From NCBI GenBank assembly GCA_964507105.1, contig CAZDOR010000005.1:1-37965 (forward strand): a stretch of 37,965 bases of DNA. Direction: 5' to 3'. Below are positions 16,065-22,806 of this stretch, in pieces (positions within the stretch are counted from its first letter, which is position 1; each line of letters begins with the position of its first letter). This DNA comes from PWPS01 sp964507105. Lineage in GTDB: Bacteria; Patescibacteriota; Minisyncoccia; Minisyncoccales; PWPS01. A program made the position numbers and the translations under genes. The notes beneath the pieces are model-generated. The model had not been told where the DNA came from. It saw only the letters and a list, made by a program, of their open reading frames with translations, and ran no database searches.

Positions 16065-18215
16065 TTAACCCCGGTAGTTACATTTCTTGTCCAGGCAAAC
16101 TTTCTTGCCCTTCTTTTCAACAACTATGGAGTCACATTCGGGGCATTTTTCGCCGGTGGGACGATAGTTGGTTCCGAATTTACATTTTGGATAATTGTCA
16201 CAGCCCCAAAAAAGTTTGCCTTTTCTATTCATTCTTTTTACTATCTCTCCTTCATCACACTTTGGACAGTCTATACCCGTCTTTTTGATTAGTTTTTCCG
16301 TGTTTTTACATTCCGGATAGTTGGTGCACCCCCAGAACATACCGTATCTACCCTGCTTAAGCTTCATTTCCGATCCGCACTTACTGCATTTTTTTGGACC
16401 GAATTCTTCTTTCATTTTTTCTATTTTCTCTTTTTCCTCTTCCATCGGTTCGGTGTATTCACAGTCGGGAAATCTGCTACAAGCTTTAAATTTCCCGTTT
16501 TTACCCAACTTGATAACGACTTTTCCTCCGTCACATTCGGGGCAGTCCTCATCCGTCTCTTCTAATATGTTTTGCTTATCCAGGGATTCTTCTTTTTCCT
16601 TGACTGTTTTAATAAAAGGCTGATAAAACTCCTTAAGCATCTCTCTCCAGTCTTCTTCTCCTTCGGCTACTTTGTCCAACTTCTCTTCCATTTTGGCGGT
16701 GAACTCCAAATCAACTATATCCGGAAAGTGATTTACGAGCATATTACTAACCACTATACCCACATCGGTAGCATGCAACTTTTTCTTTATCTTTTTAACG
16801 TAATTTCTGGATTGAATAGTCGCCAAAGTGGGGGCATAAGTTGACGGCCTTCCGATGTCGTTTTTTTCCAACTCTTTAATCAGGGAAGCCTCACTGTATC
16901 TGGCGGGCGGTTTGGTTTCTTTTTCTTGAGTTTCCAAATCTTTCAGTTTTAACTTATCACCTTCACTTACTTCGGGAAGCTCTTGCTCCTTCATTTTTAT
17001 CGGATAGACTTTCATGAAGCCGTCGAAAAGAATCTTTTGTCCCGATGCTCTCAGTAGATATTTATTCGCCTTGACATCGATTTTCTTTCTCTCGATTATT
17101 GCCGAGCTCATTTGGGAGGCCAAAAATCTTCTCCTTATCAGATCGTAAAGTTTTCCTTCTTGCTTTTTTGTTTTTACTTTTTCTCGGTTCGGATTGGTTG
17201 GTCTTATAGCTTCATGAGCTTCCTGAGATCTCCCTTTCTTTTTGAAGTTTCTTTTTTTGTAGTATTTTTTTCCGTATTTGTCGATTATTATCTTTTTTGC
17301 CTTCTTTTTTGATGATTTGGAAAGATTGAATGAATCGGTTCTGTGGTAGGTGATAAAACCTTTTTCATAAAGAGATTGGGCCAATCTCATTGTGTATTTT
17401 GAAGAATAATTCAATCTTATCGAGGCATCTTGCTGGAGTAAACTGGTCGTATAGGGTGGGTAGGGACTTCTTTTCTTTTCTGATTTTCTAACGTCGTTTA
17501 CCGTGTAATTGACTTCTGATTCCAGCTCATTCTTAATCTTCTCGAAAAGTTCACTTTCGGTGATTCCCGGTTTTTCGATTTTTTCTCCATCTATCTTTAT
17601 AAGTCTTGATCTGAATTCTTTACCGTTTTCAAGATGAGCGTAAATTAAAAAATAAGTTACCGGGTCGAAGTCTTTGATTTCCTTTTCTCTTTCCGCCACC
17701 AGTCTGAGTGCTACCGATTGAACTCTTCCCGCTGATAGTGAGAAATCCCTGTAAATCTTTTTCCATAAAAGGGGAGAAAGCTTGTATCCCACGAGCCTGT
17801 CCAAAACCCTTCTTGCTTGTTGAGCATTAACCAGGTTTTCATCTATTTTTCCGGGAGACTCTAAAGCGCTCAGTATTGCGTCTTTGGTAATCTCATGAAA
17901 AGTTACTCTATGATAATCTTTTAAATCCAATGCGTCTTTAAGGTGCCAAGAGATTGCTTCACCTTCTCTGTCCGGATCTGTACTTAATATTATTTCGTCA
18001 GCGTTTTTTGTTTCTTTTTTTAGTTTTTTTATTGTTTTCTTTTGGCGACCGGGTATTACGTATTTCGGCTCGAAGTCGTTATCTACATCAACTCCCAGTT
18101 TTTTCTGGGGAAGATCTCGAATATGCCCTTTGGTAGAAAGTATCTTGTAGTCATCATCCAGGAATTTGCTGAGGGTTTTCGATTTGGTGGGTGACTCGAC
18201 TAAGATTAATTTCAT
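16065..18215 (-). CDS. topA: DNA topoisomerase I with C-terminal zinc ribbons
   Basis: This 716-aa type IA topoisomerase relaxes negative supercoils by passing strands through a transient break. The TOPRIM domain starts at residue 1 (Glu7 in LILVESPTKS; acidic motif STDPDREG with Asp80 and Asp82). The active-site tyrosine is Tyr290 in FITYHRTDS. The C-terminus (about 575-716) holds four zinc-ribbon modules of CxxC...C(x5-6)C type for single-strand DNA binding. Length is usual for short bacterial TopA. The ATG at 18215 follows a promoter 35 nt upstream, which overlaps a 28-bp tandem repeat. It is monocistronic. The active-site variant H in place of the E. coli Met is common in other bacteria. 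Confidence 0.97.
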   Translation of the reverse strand: MKLILVESPTKSKTLSKFLDDDYKILSTKGHIRDLPQKKLGVDVDNDFEPKYVIPGRQKKTIKKLKKETKNADEIILSTDPDREGEAISWHLKDALDLKDYHRVTFHEITKDAILSALESPGKIDENLVNAQQARRVLDRLVGYKLSPLLWKKIYRDFSLSAGRVQSVALRLVAEREKEIKDFDPVTYFLIYAHLENGKEFRSRLIKIDGEKIEKPGITESELFEKIKNELESEVNYTVNDVRKSEKKRSPYPPYTTSLLQQDASIRLNYSSKYTMRLAQSLYEKGFITYHRTDSFNLSKSSKKKAKKIIIDKYGKKYYKKRNFKKKGRSQEAHEAIRPTNPNREKVKTKKQEGKLYDLIRRRFLASQMSSAIIERKKIDVKANKYLLRASGQKILFDGFMKVYPIKMKEQELPEVSEGDKLKLKDLETQEKETKPPARYSEASLIKELEKNDIGRPSTYAPTLATIQSRNYVKKIKKKLHATDVGIVVSNMLVNHFPDIVDLEFTAKMEEKLDKVAEGEEDWREMLKEFYQPFIKTVKEKEESLDKQNILEETDEDCPECDGGKVVIKLGKNGKFKACSRFPDCEYTEPMEEEKEKIEKMKEEFGPKKCSKCGSEMKLKQGRYGMFWGCTNYPECKNTEKLIKKTGIDCPKCDEGEIVKRMNRKGKLFWGCDNYPKCKFGTNYRPTGEKCPECDSIVVEKKGKKVCLDKKCNYRG

Positions 18216-18249
18216 ATGCTTCGATAAATAAATTTAATTTGACTTAAAA

Positions 18250-18278
18250 ATGCTATCATTTAAAGCCTTTCTTGTAAA
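18250..18278 (-). promoter_or_regulatory. probable topA promoter
   Basis: On the minus strand, TTTACA (complement of 18273-18278, 5 of 6 matches), a 17-nt spacer ending in TGA (extended -10) and TAGCAT (complement of 18250-18255). The -35 lies inside the first copy of the tandem 28-bp repeat. The leader before the topA ATG would be about 28 nt. Confidence 0.5.
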
Positions 18279-18326
18279 ATAAGCTACTAAATGGGCTACT
18301 TGTAAAATAAGCTACTAAATGGGCTA
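18271..18326. repeat. two exact tandem copies of a 28-bp repeat
   Basis: The copies run 18271-18298 and 18299-18326 without a gap and are identical. Each begins CTTGTAAAATAAGC and ends AAATGGGCTA. The first copy contains the -35 of the probable topA promoter. The perfect identity suggests a recent duplication. Confidence 0.9.
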
Positions 18327-18351
18327 AAAATTTAAAAATTATTAAAATCCT

Positions 18352-18527
18352 TTGTTGAAAGCCCTCTTGTTGAGAGGTCTGACCTCTCTAAATCTTCTCA
18401 ATTTCTCTAAACCTCCTCAATTTGTTGAGAGGTCTGACCTCTCTAAAGACCCTCTAATAAACTAAATTTCCTATTGTTGAAAGTCCTCTTGTTGAGAGGT
18501 GTTGTTGAGAGGTCTGACCTCTCTAAA
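18352..18527. repeat. cluster of palindromic repeats
   Basis: Three identical 26-bp units lie at 18367-18392, 18422-18447 and 18502-18527, and a 12-bp partial copy at 18489-18500. Each full unit holds the perfect palindrome GAGAGGTCTGACCTCTC (18372-18388, 18427-18443, 18507-18523). A longer shared segment (18352-18378 and 18474-18500, one difference) precedes two of them. The stretch between units reuses pieces such as CTCAATTT and CTCTAAA. No reading frame covers the cluster. It lies between the divergent topA and 61-aa gene promoters. CTACCGGTAG, another perfect palindrome, follows at 18530-18539. Confidence 0.85.
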
Positions 18528-18550
18528 CTCTACCGGTAGGCGGTTAATAC

Positions 18551-18578
18551 TTGACAAACAAAAAATATGTAATATAAT
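18551..18578 (+). promoter_or_regulatory. consensus sigma70-type promoter
   Basis: TTGACA at 18551-18556, a 16-nt spacer and TATAAT at 18573-18578: both hexamers are perfect, the only such pair in the window. Transcription would start near 18585, just before the structured leader. Confidence 0.85.
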
Positions 18579-18584
18579 AGAGAC

Positions 18585-18800
18585 ACCTTGATCTTTGAGT
18601 TTATCTACGAAGGGTTCACTTTCTCCACTCTTCTTTGAAGAGGGGAAAAAGAAAAAGGAACGAAAATTCCTCCTTTTATATCCCTCCTTTCATTTTTTTT
18701 CGTTCCGGAACCTGTCCGTTTCAACGGATACTTTGTTCGGAGTCCGTTTTCGGCCTTTCGGACGGAGCTTCGTAGATAAACTCAAGGAAAGAGGGAGGTG
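18585..18800 (+). ncRNA. highly structured 5' leader, possible regulatory RNA
   Basis: TTGAGTTTATCTACGAAG (18595-18612) is the exact reverse complement of 18768-18785 and the helix extends to 21 bp (18592-18612 with 18768-18788, one U-G pair). Inside it are a hairpin CTCTTC/GAAGAG (18628-18642), a 10-bp stem GGAACGAAAA/TTTTCGTTCC (18657-18666 with 18697-18706) with a 30-nt pyrimidine loop, a hairpin TGTCCGT/ACGGATA (18713-18730) and a hairpin GTCCG/CGGAC (18742-18763). The loop carries CCTCCTTTT and CCTCCTTTC, which can pair with the Shine-Dalgarno region at 18790-18798. The 5' end coincides with the predicted transcription start and the closing helix ends right before the ribosome site. I do not recognise a known RNA class. 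Confidence 0.7.
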
Positions 18801-18806
18801 AATCAA

Positions 18807-18992
18807 ATGTGGAAAACGAATTTGGAAGTCGATCTACCCGAAGGATACGTGGTTCGTGAAAATGAAGATTTCTTTTTTCTGCTAAAGATAAAAAAAGAAT
18901 CGGAAGAGTTAATTCAAATTTTCGGAAAATCCCGGAATCCGGCACATAAAATAGCTCGTAAGGCCATTGAGCATTTAAACACCAATTGCTGA
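18807..18992 (+). CDS. 61-aa protein of unknown function
   Basis: No family is recognised. The protein is acidic in its first half (LEVDLPEGYVVRENEDFFFLL) with a basic, possibly helical second half (KSRNPAHKIARKAIEHLN). It has no signal peptide or membrane helix. ATG at 18807 is chosen over GTG at 18798 because GGGAGG at 18793-18798 is 8 nt upstream of it, and because the GTG lies within that site. The gene has a perfect promoter, a structured leader that may hide its ribosome site, and its own terminator, so it is likely real and regulated. Whether the transcript acts mainly as an RNA or through this peptide cannot be decided here. Confidence 0.75.
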   Translation: MWKTNLEVDLPEGYVVRENEDFFFLLKIKKESEELIQIFGKSRNPAHKIARKAIEHLNTNC

Positions 18993-19016
18993 GCTGAAAA
19001 GCTCAGTCTTTTTTTA
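18989..19016 (+). terminator. rho-independent terminator
   Basis: CTGAGCT (18989-18995) and AGCTCAG (19000-19006) form a perfect stem with a GAAA loop, followed by a T-run. The stem begins within the stop codon of the 61-aa gene and the 3' half overlaps the last codons of pth on the other strand. Confidence 0.92.
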
Positions 19017-19548
19017 TCGATTTCTTTTGAAACCCTTCTTCCAGTCCGCTTATGATTTCCGAAACTGATTTATCTATCATTTCTTTAACCGCCACCTCTT
19101 CTTCTCGGCTGAATTTTTGAAGAGCTATTTCTCCGGCTTTTCTATTTTTTCTACCTACGCCGAATCTGAGCCGCCAAAAATTTTTGGTTGACAAATGGTT
19201 GATTATCGATTGAACTCCCTTGTGACCACCGGAACTTCTGCCTTTATCCACTTTTAATTTTCCCAATAAAAAATCAACGTCGTCGTGAATTACGACAATA
19301 TTTTCGGGGCTTATTTTGTAGTAGCGGGAGAAAGAAGCTATTGAAATTCCCGATTTATTCATGTAGGTTTCCGGCTTAAGTAGGGTAACACCTTCTTTTT
19401 CGGATATTGAACCGTTGAATTTTTTATCAAATTTAAAATCGGGGAAATTACTTTTTTCCTTCAATGCTTCGACTACGTTGAATCCTATATTATGACGAGT
19501 ACCCGCGTATTTTTTACCCGGATTTCCGAGTCCGACTATCAAAGTCAT
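19003..19548 (-). CDS. pth: peptidyl-tRNA hydrolase
   Basis: This 181-aa enzyme cleaves peptidyl-tRNA dropped from stalled ribosomes and so recycles tRNA. The start MTLIVGLGNPGKKYAGTRHN is the family N-terminus with the catalytic His20. FNGSISEK and YMNKSG match the conserved Asn positions, and HDDVDFLLGKL holds the catalytic Asp region. A farther upstream ATG would add 14 residues without family likeness, so the start is set at 19548. A promoter with its -10 only 7 nt before the ATG implies a leaderless mRNA. The gene converges on the 61-aa gene and their ends overlap. Confidence 0.95.
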   Translation of the reverse strand: MTLIVGLGNPGKKYAGTRHNIGFNVVEALKEKSNFPDFKFDKKFNGSISEKEGVTLLKPETYMNKSGISIASFSRYYKISPENIVVIHDDVDFLLGKLKVDKGRSSGGHKGVQSIINHLSTKNFWRLRFGVGRKNRKAGEIALQKFSREEEVAVKEMIDKSVSEIISGLEEGFQKKSIKKD

Positions 19549-19555
19549 TACACTT

Positions 19556-19584
19556 ATGATAGTACAAAAAAAAGAAGGCGACAA
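19556..19584 (-). promoter_or_regulatory. pth promoter, predicted leaderless mRNA
   Basis: On the minus strand, TTGTCG (complement of 19579-19584), a 17-nt spacer and TATCAT (complement of 19556-19561). Transcription would start at about 19549-19550, at most 2 nt before the pth ATG. The -35 overlaps the -35 of the GGDEF-gene promoter on the other strand. Confidence 0.55.
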
Positions 19585-19606
19585 ACTCAATTTTTTCTGG
19601 TATAAT
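19578..19606 (+). promoter_or_regulatory. promoter of the GGDEF gene
   Basis: GCGACA at 19578-19583 (4 of 6), a 17-nt spacer and a perfect TATAAT at 19601-19606 preceded by TGG (extended -10). The leader to the start codon is about 19 nt and holds the Shine-Dalgarno sequence. Confidence 0.7.
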
Positions 19607-19631
19607 AAGCCATTAAAAGGAGGTGCTTCGT

Positions 19632-20336
19632 TTGTTCATAAAAAGGATTTGGCGATACGCTGAAGGATTCCTGATTTTCATACTGAAAAGAAGGGATCCG
19701 CTTACCGGTTTGCCGGACAGGTCCGTGTTAAAGAAGATACACGAAAGAAAACTCTTTGAAGAAAAAATTTCCTTGATTTTCCTTGATTTGGATAATTTTA
19801 AGGAAATAAATGATTGTCTGGGGCATCAAATAGGAGATATATACTTGAAAGGGTTCGCTGATTTATTAAAAAAAGAAGTTAGAGACAGGGATTTTGCATT
19901 ACGTTGGGGTGGAGACGAGTTCGTAGTTTGTCTTTTCGATGTCAATAAAGAGGAAGCGGAGAATTTTTTACACAGAATAAAACTTAAAACCAAGTTGTTG
20001 GATGTAACCAGGAGAGCGGACTATCTTCGTTTAAAAGAAAAACTAAAAGAAGAAGATTCTTCCTCTTTCCGAAATAATGAAATCGTTTCTTCTTTGGGAG
20101 TGAGTGGCGGAATAGCCGAGATAGGTGATAATATATTCAAGGCGATATCGATTGCTGATTTTAAAATGTATGAAGATAAAAACAGCAATGAATACTCTTC
20201 GAAACAAGAGATTACGGACAAAAAAGTAGAAGAGATTATTTCGAAAGAAGTGGGTCGAGAAAAGGCAAAAATAATAGTAAAAAAATTAAAAGACAACGGA
20301 TACGATATAAAAAAAGACACTAATCGGCCAACTTAA
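19632..20336 (+). CDS. GGDEF-domain diguanylate cyclase
   Basis: This 234-aa protein joins two GTP molecules into cyclic di-GMP. The GGDEF domain starts at DPLTGLPDR and holds the metal and substrate motif DLDNFKEINDCLGHQIGD, the inhibitory-site RDRD five residues before GGDEF, and an intact RWGGDEF. All residues for an active, feedback-inhibited cyclase are present. A charged insertion of about 25 residues lies before the SLGVSGGIAE strand, and a helical tail of about 50 residues ends the protein. The N-terminus is a short amphipathic or hydrophobic stretch (about 20 aa); no sensor domain is present. TTG at 19632 is chosen because AGGAGG (19618-19623) is 8 nt upstream; the GTG at 19623 overlaps that site. 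Confidence 0.93.
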   Translation: MFIKRIWRYAEGFLIFILKRRDPLTGLPDRSVLKKIHERKLFEEKISLIFLDLDNFKEINDCLGHQIGDIYLKGFADLLKKEVRDRDFALRWGGDEFVVCLFDVNKEEAENFLHRIKLKTKLLDVTRRADYLRLKEKLKEEDSSSFRNNEIVSSLGVSGGIAEIGDNIFKAISIADFKMYEDKNSNEYSSKQEITDKKVEEIISKEVGREKAKIIVKKLKDNGYDIKKDTNRPT

Positions 20337-20352
20337 AAGTTGGCTTTTTTTC
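20327..20352 (+). terminator. rho-independent terminator
   Basis: GCCAACTT (20327-20334) pairs with AAGTTGGC (20337-20344) and a T-run follows. It overlaps the stop codon of the GGDEF gene and is followed at once by the lepB promoter. Confidence 0.92.
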
Positions 20353-20381
20353 TTGCCAAAACCTCTTTAATTTGCTACAAT
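20353..20381 (+). promoter_or_regulatory. lepB promoter, predicted near-leaderless mRNA
   Basis: TTGCCA at 20353-20358, a 17-nt spacer and TACAAT at 20376-20381, with TGC before it (extended -10). The start of transcription would be near 20388, about 3 nt before the ATG, leaving no room for a ribosome site. Confidence 0.6.
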
Positions 20382-20390
20382 ATACAAACG

Positions 20391-20921
20391 ATGAAGGCAA
20401 AATCTTTTTTCTCAGAGACAGCAAAAACAATCTTGATGGCACTTCTTATCGTGGTTCCTATCAGGGTTTTCATATTTCAACCCTTTCTGGTAAGGGGAGC
20501 CTCCATGGAGCCGAATTATTATCATGGAGATTACCTGATAGTCGATCAGCTTTCTTACCGATTCAATGATCCGAAAAGGGGTGATGTTATCGTTTTGGAT
20601 TCTCCGGAAGCTTCCCGAAGCAGATTCATAAAGAGGATAGTCGGCCTTCCCGGAGAAGAGATTTTAATCAGGGACGGTTCCGTTTTTTTAGTTGAAAATG
20701 GAGAAGAAAAACCTCTCGAAGAAGATTCCTATTCGGAAGCGAAAACTCCCGGAGAAGTCAATAAACAACTTTCCGATAACGAATATTTTGTTCTCGGCGA
20801 TAACAGAGACTCCTCTTCCGATTCCAGAAATTGGGGTGCCGTGCCGCGCGAAAACATAGTGGGGAAAGTCGGCCTACAACTATCCCCGTCTTCGATTTTT
20901 TCCGACGACAATTTATTTTAA
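20391..20921 (+). CDS. lepB: signal peptidase I
   Basis: This 176-aa membrane protease removes signal peptides from exported proteins. One N-terminal membrane helix (about residues 12-30) is followed by box B with the catalytic Ser38 (GASMEP), box D with the general base Lys81 (FIKRIVGLPGE), and box E (GDNRDSSSDSR). The length is typical of the small single-helix type found in Gram-positives. The ATG at 20391 fits the promoter and the family; a longer version would start inside the preceding terminator. hisS follows 10 nt after the stop and probably shares the transcript. Confidence 0.96.
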   Translation: MKAKSFFSETAKTILMALLIVVPIRVFIFQPFLVRGASMEPNYYHGDYLIVDQLSYRFNDPKRGDVIVLDSPEASRSRFIKRIVGLPGEEILIRDGSVFLVENGEEKPLEEDSYSEAKTPGEVNKQLSDNEYFVLGDNRDSSSDSRNWGAVPRENIVGKVGLQLSPSSIFSDDNLF

Positions 20922-20931
20922 AGATTAAAAT

Positions 20932-22194
20932 ATGACTGATAAAAAATTTCAAAAACCCACCGGTACTCAAGATATATTCGATGAAAATCAGCGCTACTTC
21001 AGTCAAATTCGCAATGTTTCCGAGAGGATTGCCCGTGAATATAATTTTAAAACCATAGAAACCCCGATAATTGAAGAAGAATCTCTTTTTGAGGAAAGTG
21101 TCGGTCAGACTACGGACATAGTTCAGAAAGAGATGTTTACTTTCGAAACACAGGGTGAGGATCGGCTGGCACTACGACCGGAAGGAACCGCTTCCATAGT
21201 TCGCAGTTATATAGAGAATGATTTTTATAAAAAATCTCAGCCGGTCAAGCTTTATTATTGTGGGCCCTTTTTCCGCTATGAAAGACCTCAGAAGGGTCGT
21301 TACAGGCAATTTCACCAATTCGGAATGGAAATTTTAGGAAAAGGATCGCCGGCTTTGGATGCTCAACTTATTCAATCCTTTCATCAAATCTTTCGAGAAC
21401 TTGATCTCGATGTCATTTTCAGAATTAACAGTTTGGGTGATGAAAATTGCAGACCGGAATATAAAGAGGAGTTGAAGAAAGCTTTGGAGCCCGATTTGGA
21501 GAATTTGTGTGATAATTGTCAAAAGAGATATGAATCCAATCCGCTCAGAATTTTAGACTGTAAAAATGAAGAGTGCAGTGAAATAGCCCAAAATGCTCCC
21601 CAAATTGTTGACCATTTGTGTAAGTCGTGCAAAAATAAATTCAAATCGGTTTTGGAGTTTCTGGATGAAATGAAAATTCCGTATGATATGGATCCTTTTC
21701 TCGTCCGAGGATTGGATTATTACACCAACACGGTTTTCGAAATTTTTTCGGAAGAACTCGGAGATTTGGCTCTCGGAGGAGGTGGAAGATATGATAAGTT
21801 GGTGGAAATTCTCGGTGGTCGGGAGACGCCGGCTTGCGGAGGAGCGATGGGGATCGAGAGAATGGTCCGAGCGATGAAGCAGTCCGGAACGAAAACGGAA
21901 GAAAATAAGAAAAAAATTTTTCTCGCCCAGTTGGGAATTTCCGCCAAGAAGGAAGCTTTCCGTCTCTTCGAAGAATTCAGAAAGGAAGGAGTTCCGGTTT
22001 ACGAATCTATGGGCAGGGACTCTCTCAAGTCACAAATGGCTCGAGCGGACAAGCTGGGTGCCGACTACACTTTAATTTTGGGGCGTCAGGAATGCATCAA
22101 GAATCAGATAATAATTAGGGAAATGGAAAGCGGAAAGCAAGAAACGGTCCCTCTGGACAGTATAGTTGAAGAAGTAAAAAAGAGAATAAAATGA
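20932..22194 (+). CDS. hisS: histidyl-tRNA synthetase
   Basis: This 420-aa class II synthetase charges tRNA-His. Motif 1 lies around residues 40-65, motif 2 is GPFFRYERPQKGRYRQFHQF and the histidine motif is LVRGLDYYTNTVFE; motif 3 is GGAMGIERM. The C-terminal anticodon-binding domain (about 325-420) is complete. A four-cysteine region CDNCQKRYESNPLRILDC sits before the histidine motif, as in many bacterial HisRS. Its end overlaps the HIT-protein start by four bases. No Shine-Dalgarno sequence is present. Confidence 0.97.
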   Translation: MTDKKFQKPTGTQDIFDENQRYFSQIRNVSERIAREYNFKTIETPIIEEESLFEESVGQTTDIVQKEMFTFETQGEDRLALRPEGTASIVRSYIENDFYKKSQPVKLYYCGPFFRYERPQKGRYRQFHQFGMEILGKGSPALDAQLIQSFHQIFRELDLDVIFRINSLGDENCRPEYKEELKKALEPDLENLCDNCQKRYESNPLRILDCKNEECSEIAQNAPQIVDHLCKSCKNKFKSVLEFLDEMKIPYDMDPFLVRGLDYYTNTVFEIFSEELGDLALGGGGRYDKLVEILGGRETPACGGAMGIERMVRAMKQSGTKTEENKKKIFLAQLGISAKKEAFRLFEEFRKEGVPVYESMGRDSLKSQMARADKLGADYTLILGRQECIKNQIIIREMESGKQETVPLDSIVEEVKKRIK

Positions 22195-22550
22195 AAGACT
22201 GTTTGTTTTGCAAAATAATAAAAAAAGAGGAAGATGCCGAAATCGTTTACGAGGATCAATGGGTTTTGGCTTTTGAAAACATAAGACCACTCGCTCCGGT
22301 TCACGTTTTGGTCGTTCCCAAGAAACATATAGCTACCGTCAATGATATAAAAGAAGAAAATGAAGACCTTTTGGGGCATCTCTGGAAAGTGATGAAAAGG
22401 GTGGCCGAAAAAAAGAAAGTCAAGAAATCCGGTTATAAGGTAGCGGTAAACGTGGGTGAGGGAGGGGGTCAAGAAATATATCATCTTCACTATCATTTGC
22501 TGGGTGGATGGGAGTCAAAAGATGAAATGAAAAAGCCGGGAATGCCCTGA
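22191..22550 (+). CDS. HIT family nucleotide hydrolase, Hint type
   Basis: This 119-aa protein has the histidine triad HLHYH followed by LLGG, the sequence of the Hint/PKCI branch, which hydrolyses AMP-linked compounds such as adenosine phosphoramidates or acyl-adenylates. CLFCKII at the N-terminus is also typical. A role in clearing aminoacyl-AMP leaked from the neighbouring synthetase is possible, because the gene overlaps hisS by ATGA, but this is inference. It has no membrane segment. Length is normal. Confidence 0.95.
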   Translation: MKDCLFCKIIKKEEDAEIVYEDQWVLAFENIRPLAPVHVLVVPKKHIATVNDIKEENEDLLGHLWKVMKRVAEKKKVKKSGYKVAVNVGEGGGQEIYHLHYHLLGGWESKDEMKKPGMP

Positions 22551-22590
22551 ATAGAGATTACAAATTGTTAAATAGTCATAAAGTAAAAAT

Positions 22591-22806
22591 ATGCCTTTAG
22601 TAATAAAAAGAAGATCCAACGAAAACAATTCCCGAGTTGTTCATCGGTTTAATAGAGAAATCCGTAAATCGGGAATAATAAACGAAGCCAGAAGCAGGAG
22701 GTTTTATGAAAAAACCTTGAATGATAATGCCAAAAAAAGAAAAGCACTTAGAAAAAAAGAGCTAAAAGAAGAGTATGAAAAAAAGAAAAAACTCGGTGAA
22801 CTTTAA
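22591..22806 (+). CDS. rpsU: ribosomal protein bS21
   Basis: This 71-aa basic protein matches bS21: the N-terminus with a series of basic residues and the motif RRFYEKTLNDNAKKRKALRK. It is a small-subunit protein near the mRNA 3' anti-Shine-Dalgarno region. Family proteins help translation initiation on leadered mRNAs; in some phyla without Shine-Dalgarno use they cover the anti-SD, so its presence beside the mostly SD-less genes here is notable. The stop overlaps the start of ybeY by one base (TAATG). Confidence 0.9.
   Translation: MPLVIKRRSNENNSRVVHRFNREIRKSGIINEARSRRFYEKTLNDNAKKRKALRKKELKEEYEKKKKLGEL

Noticed and set aside
18367..18527. Palindromic 26-bp repeats with 29-nt spacing, CRISPR-like at first sight
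   Set aside because: Spacing is irregular (29 and 54 nt), the spacers reuse pieces of the repeat, one copy is partial and no cas gene is near.
18592..18788. Inverted 18-21 bp ends could mark a miniature transposon
   Set aside because: No target duplication is seen at the ends, and the element fits exactly between a promoter start and a ribosome site with further hairpins inside, which favours an RNA structure. It is not fully excluded.
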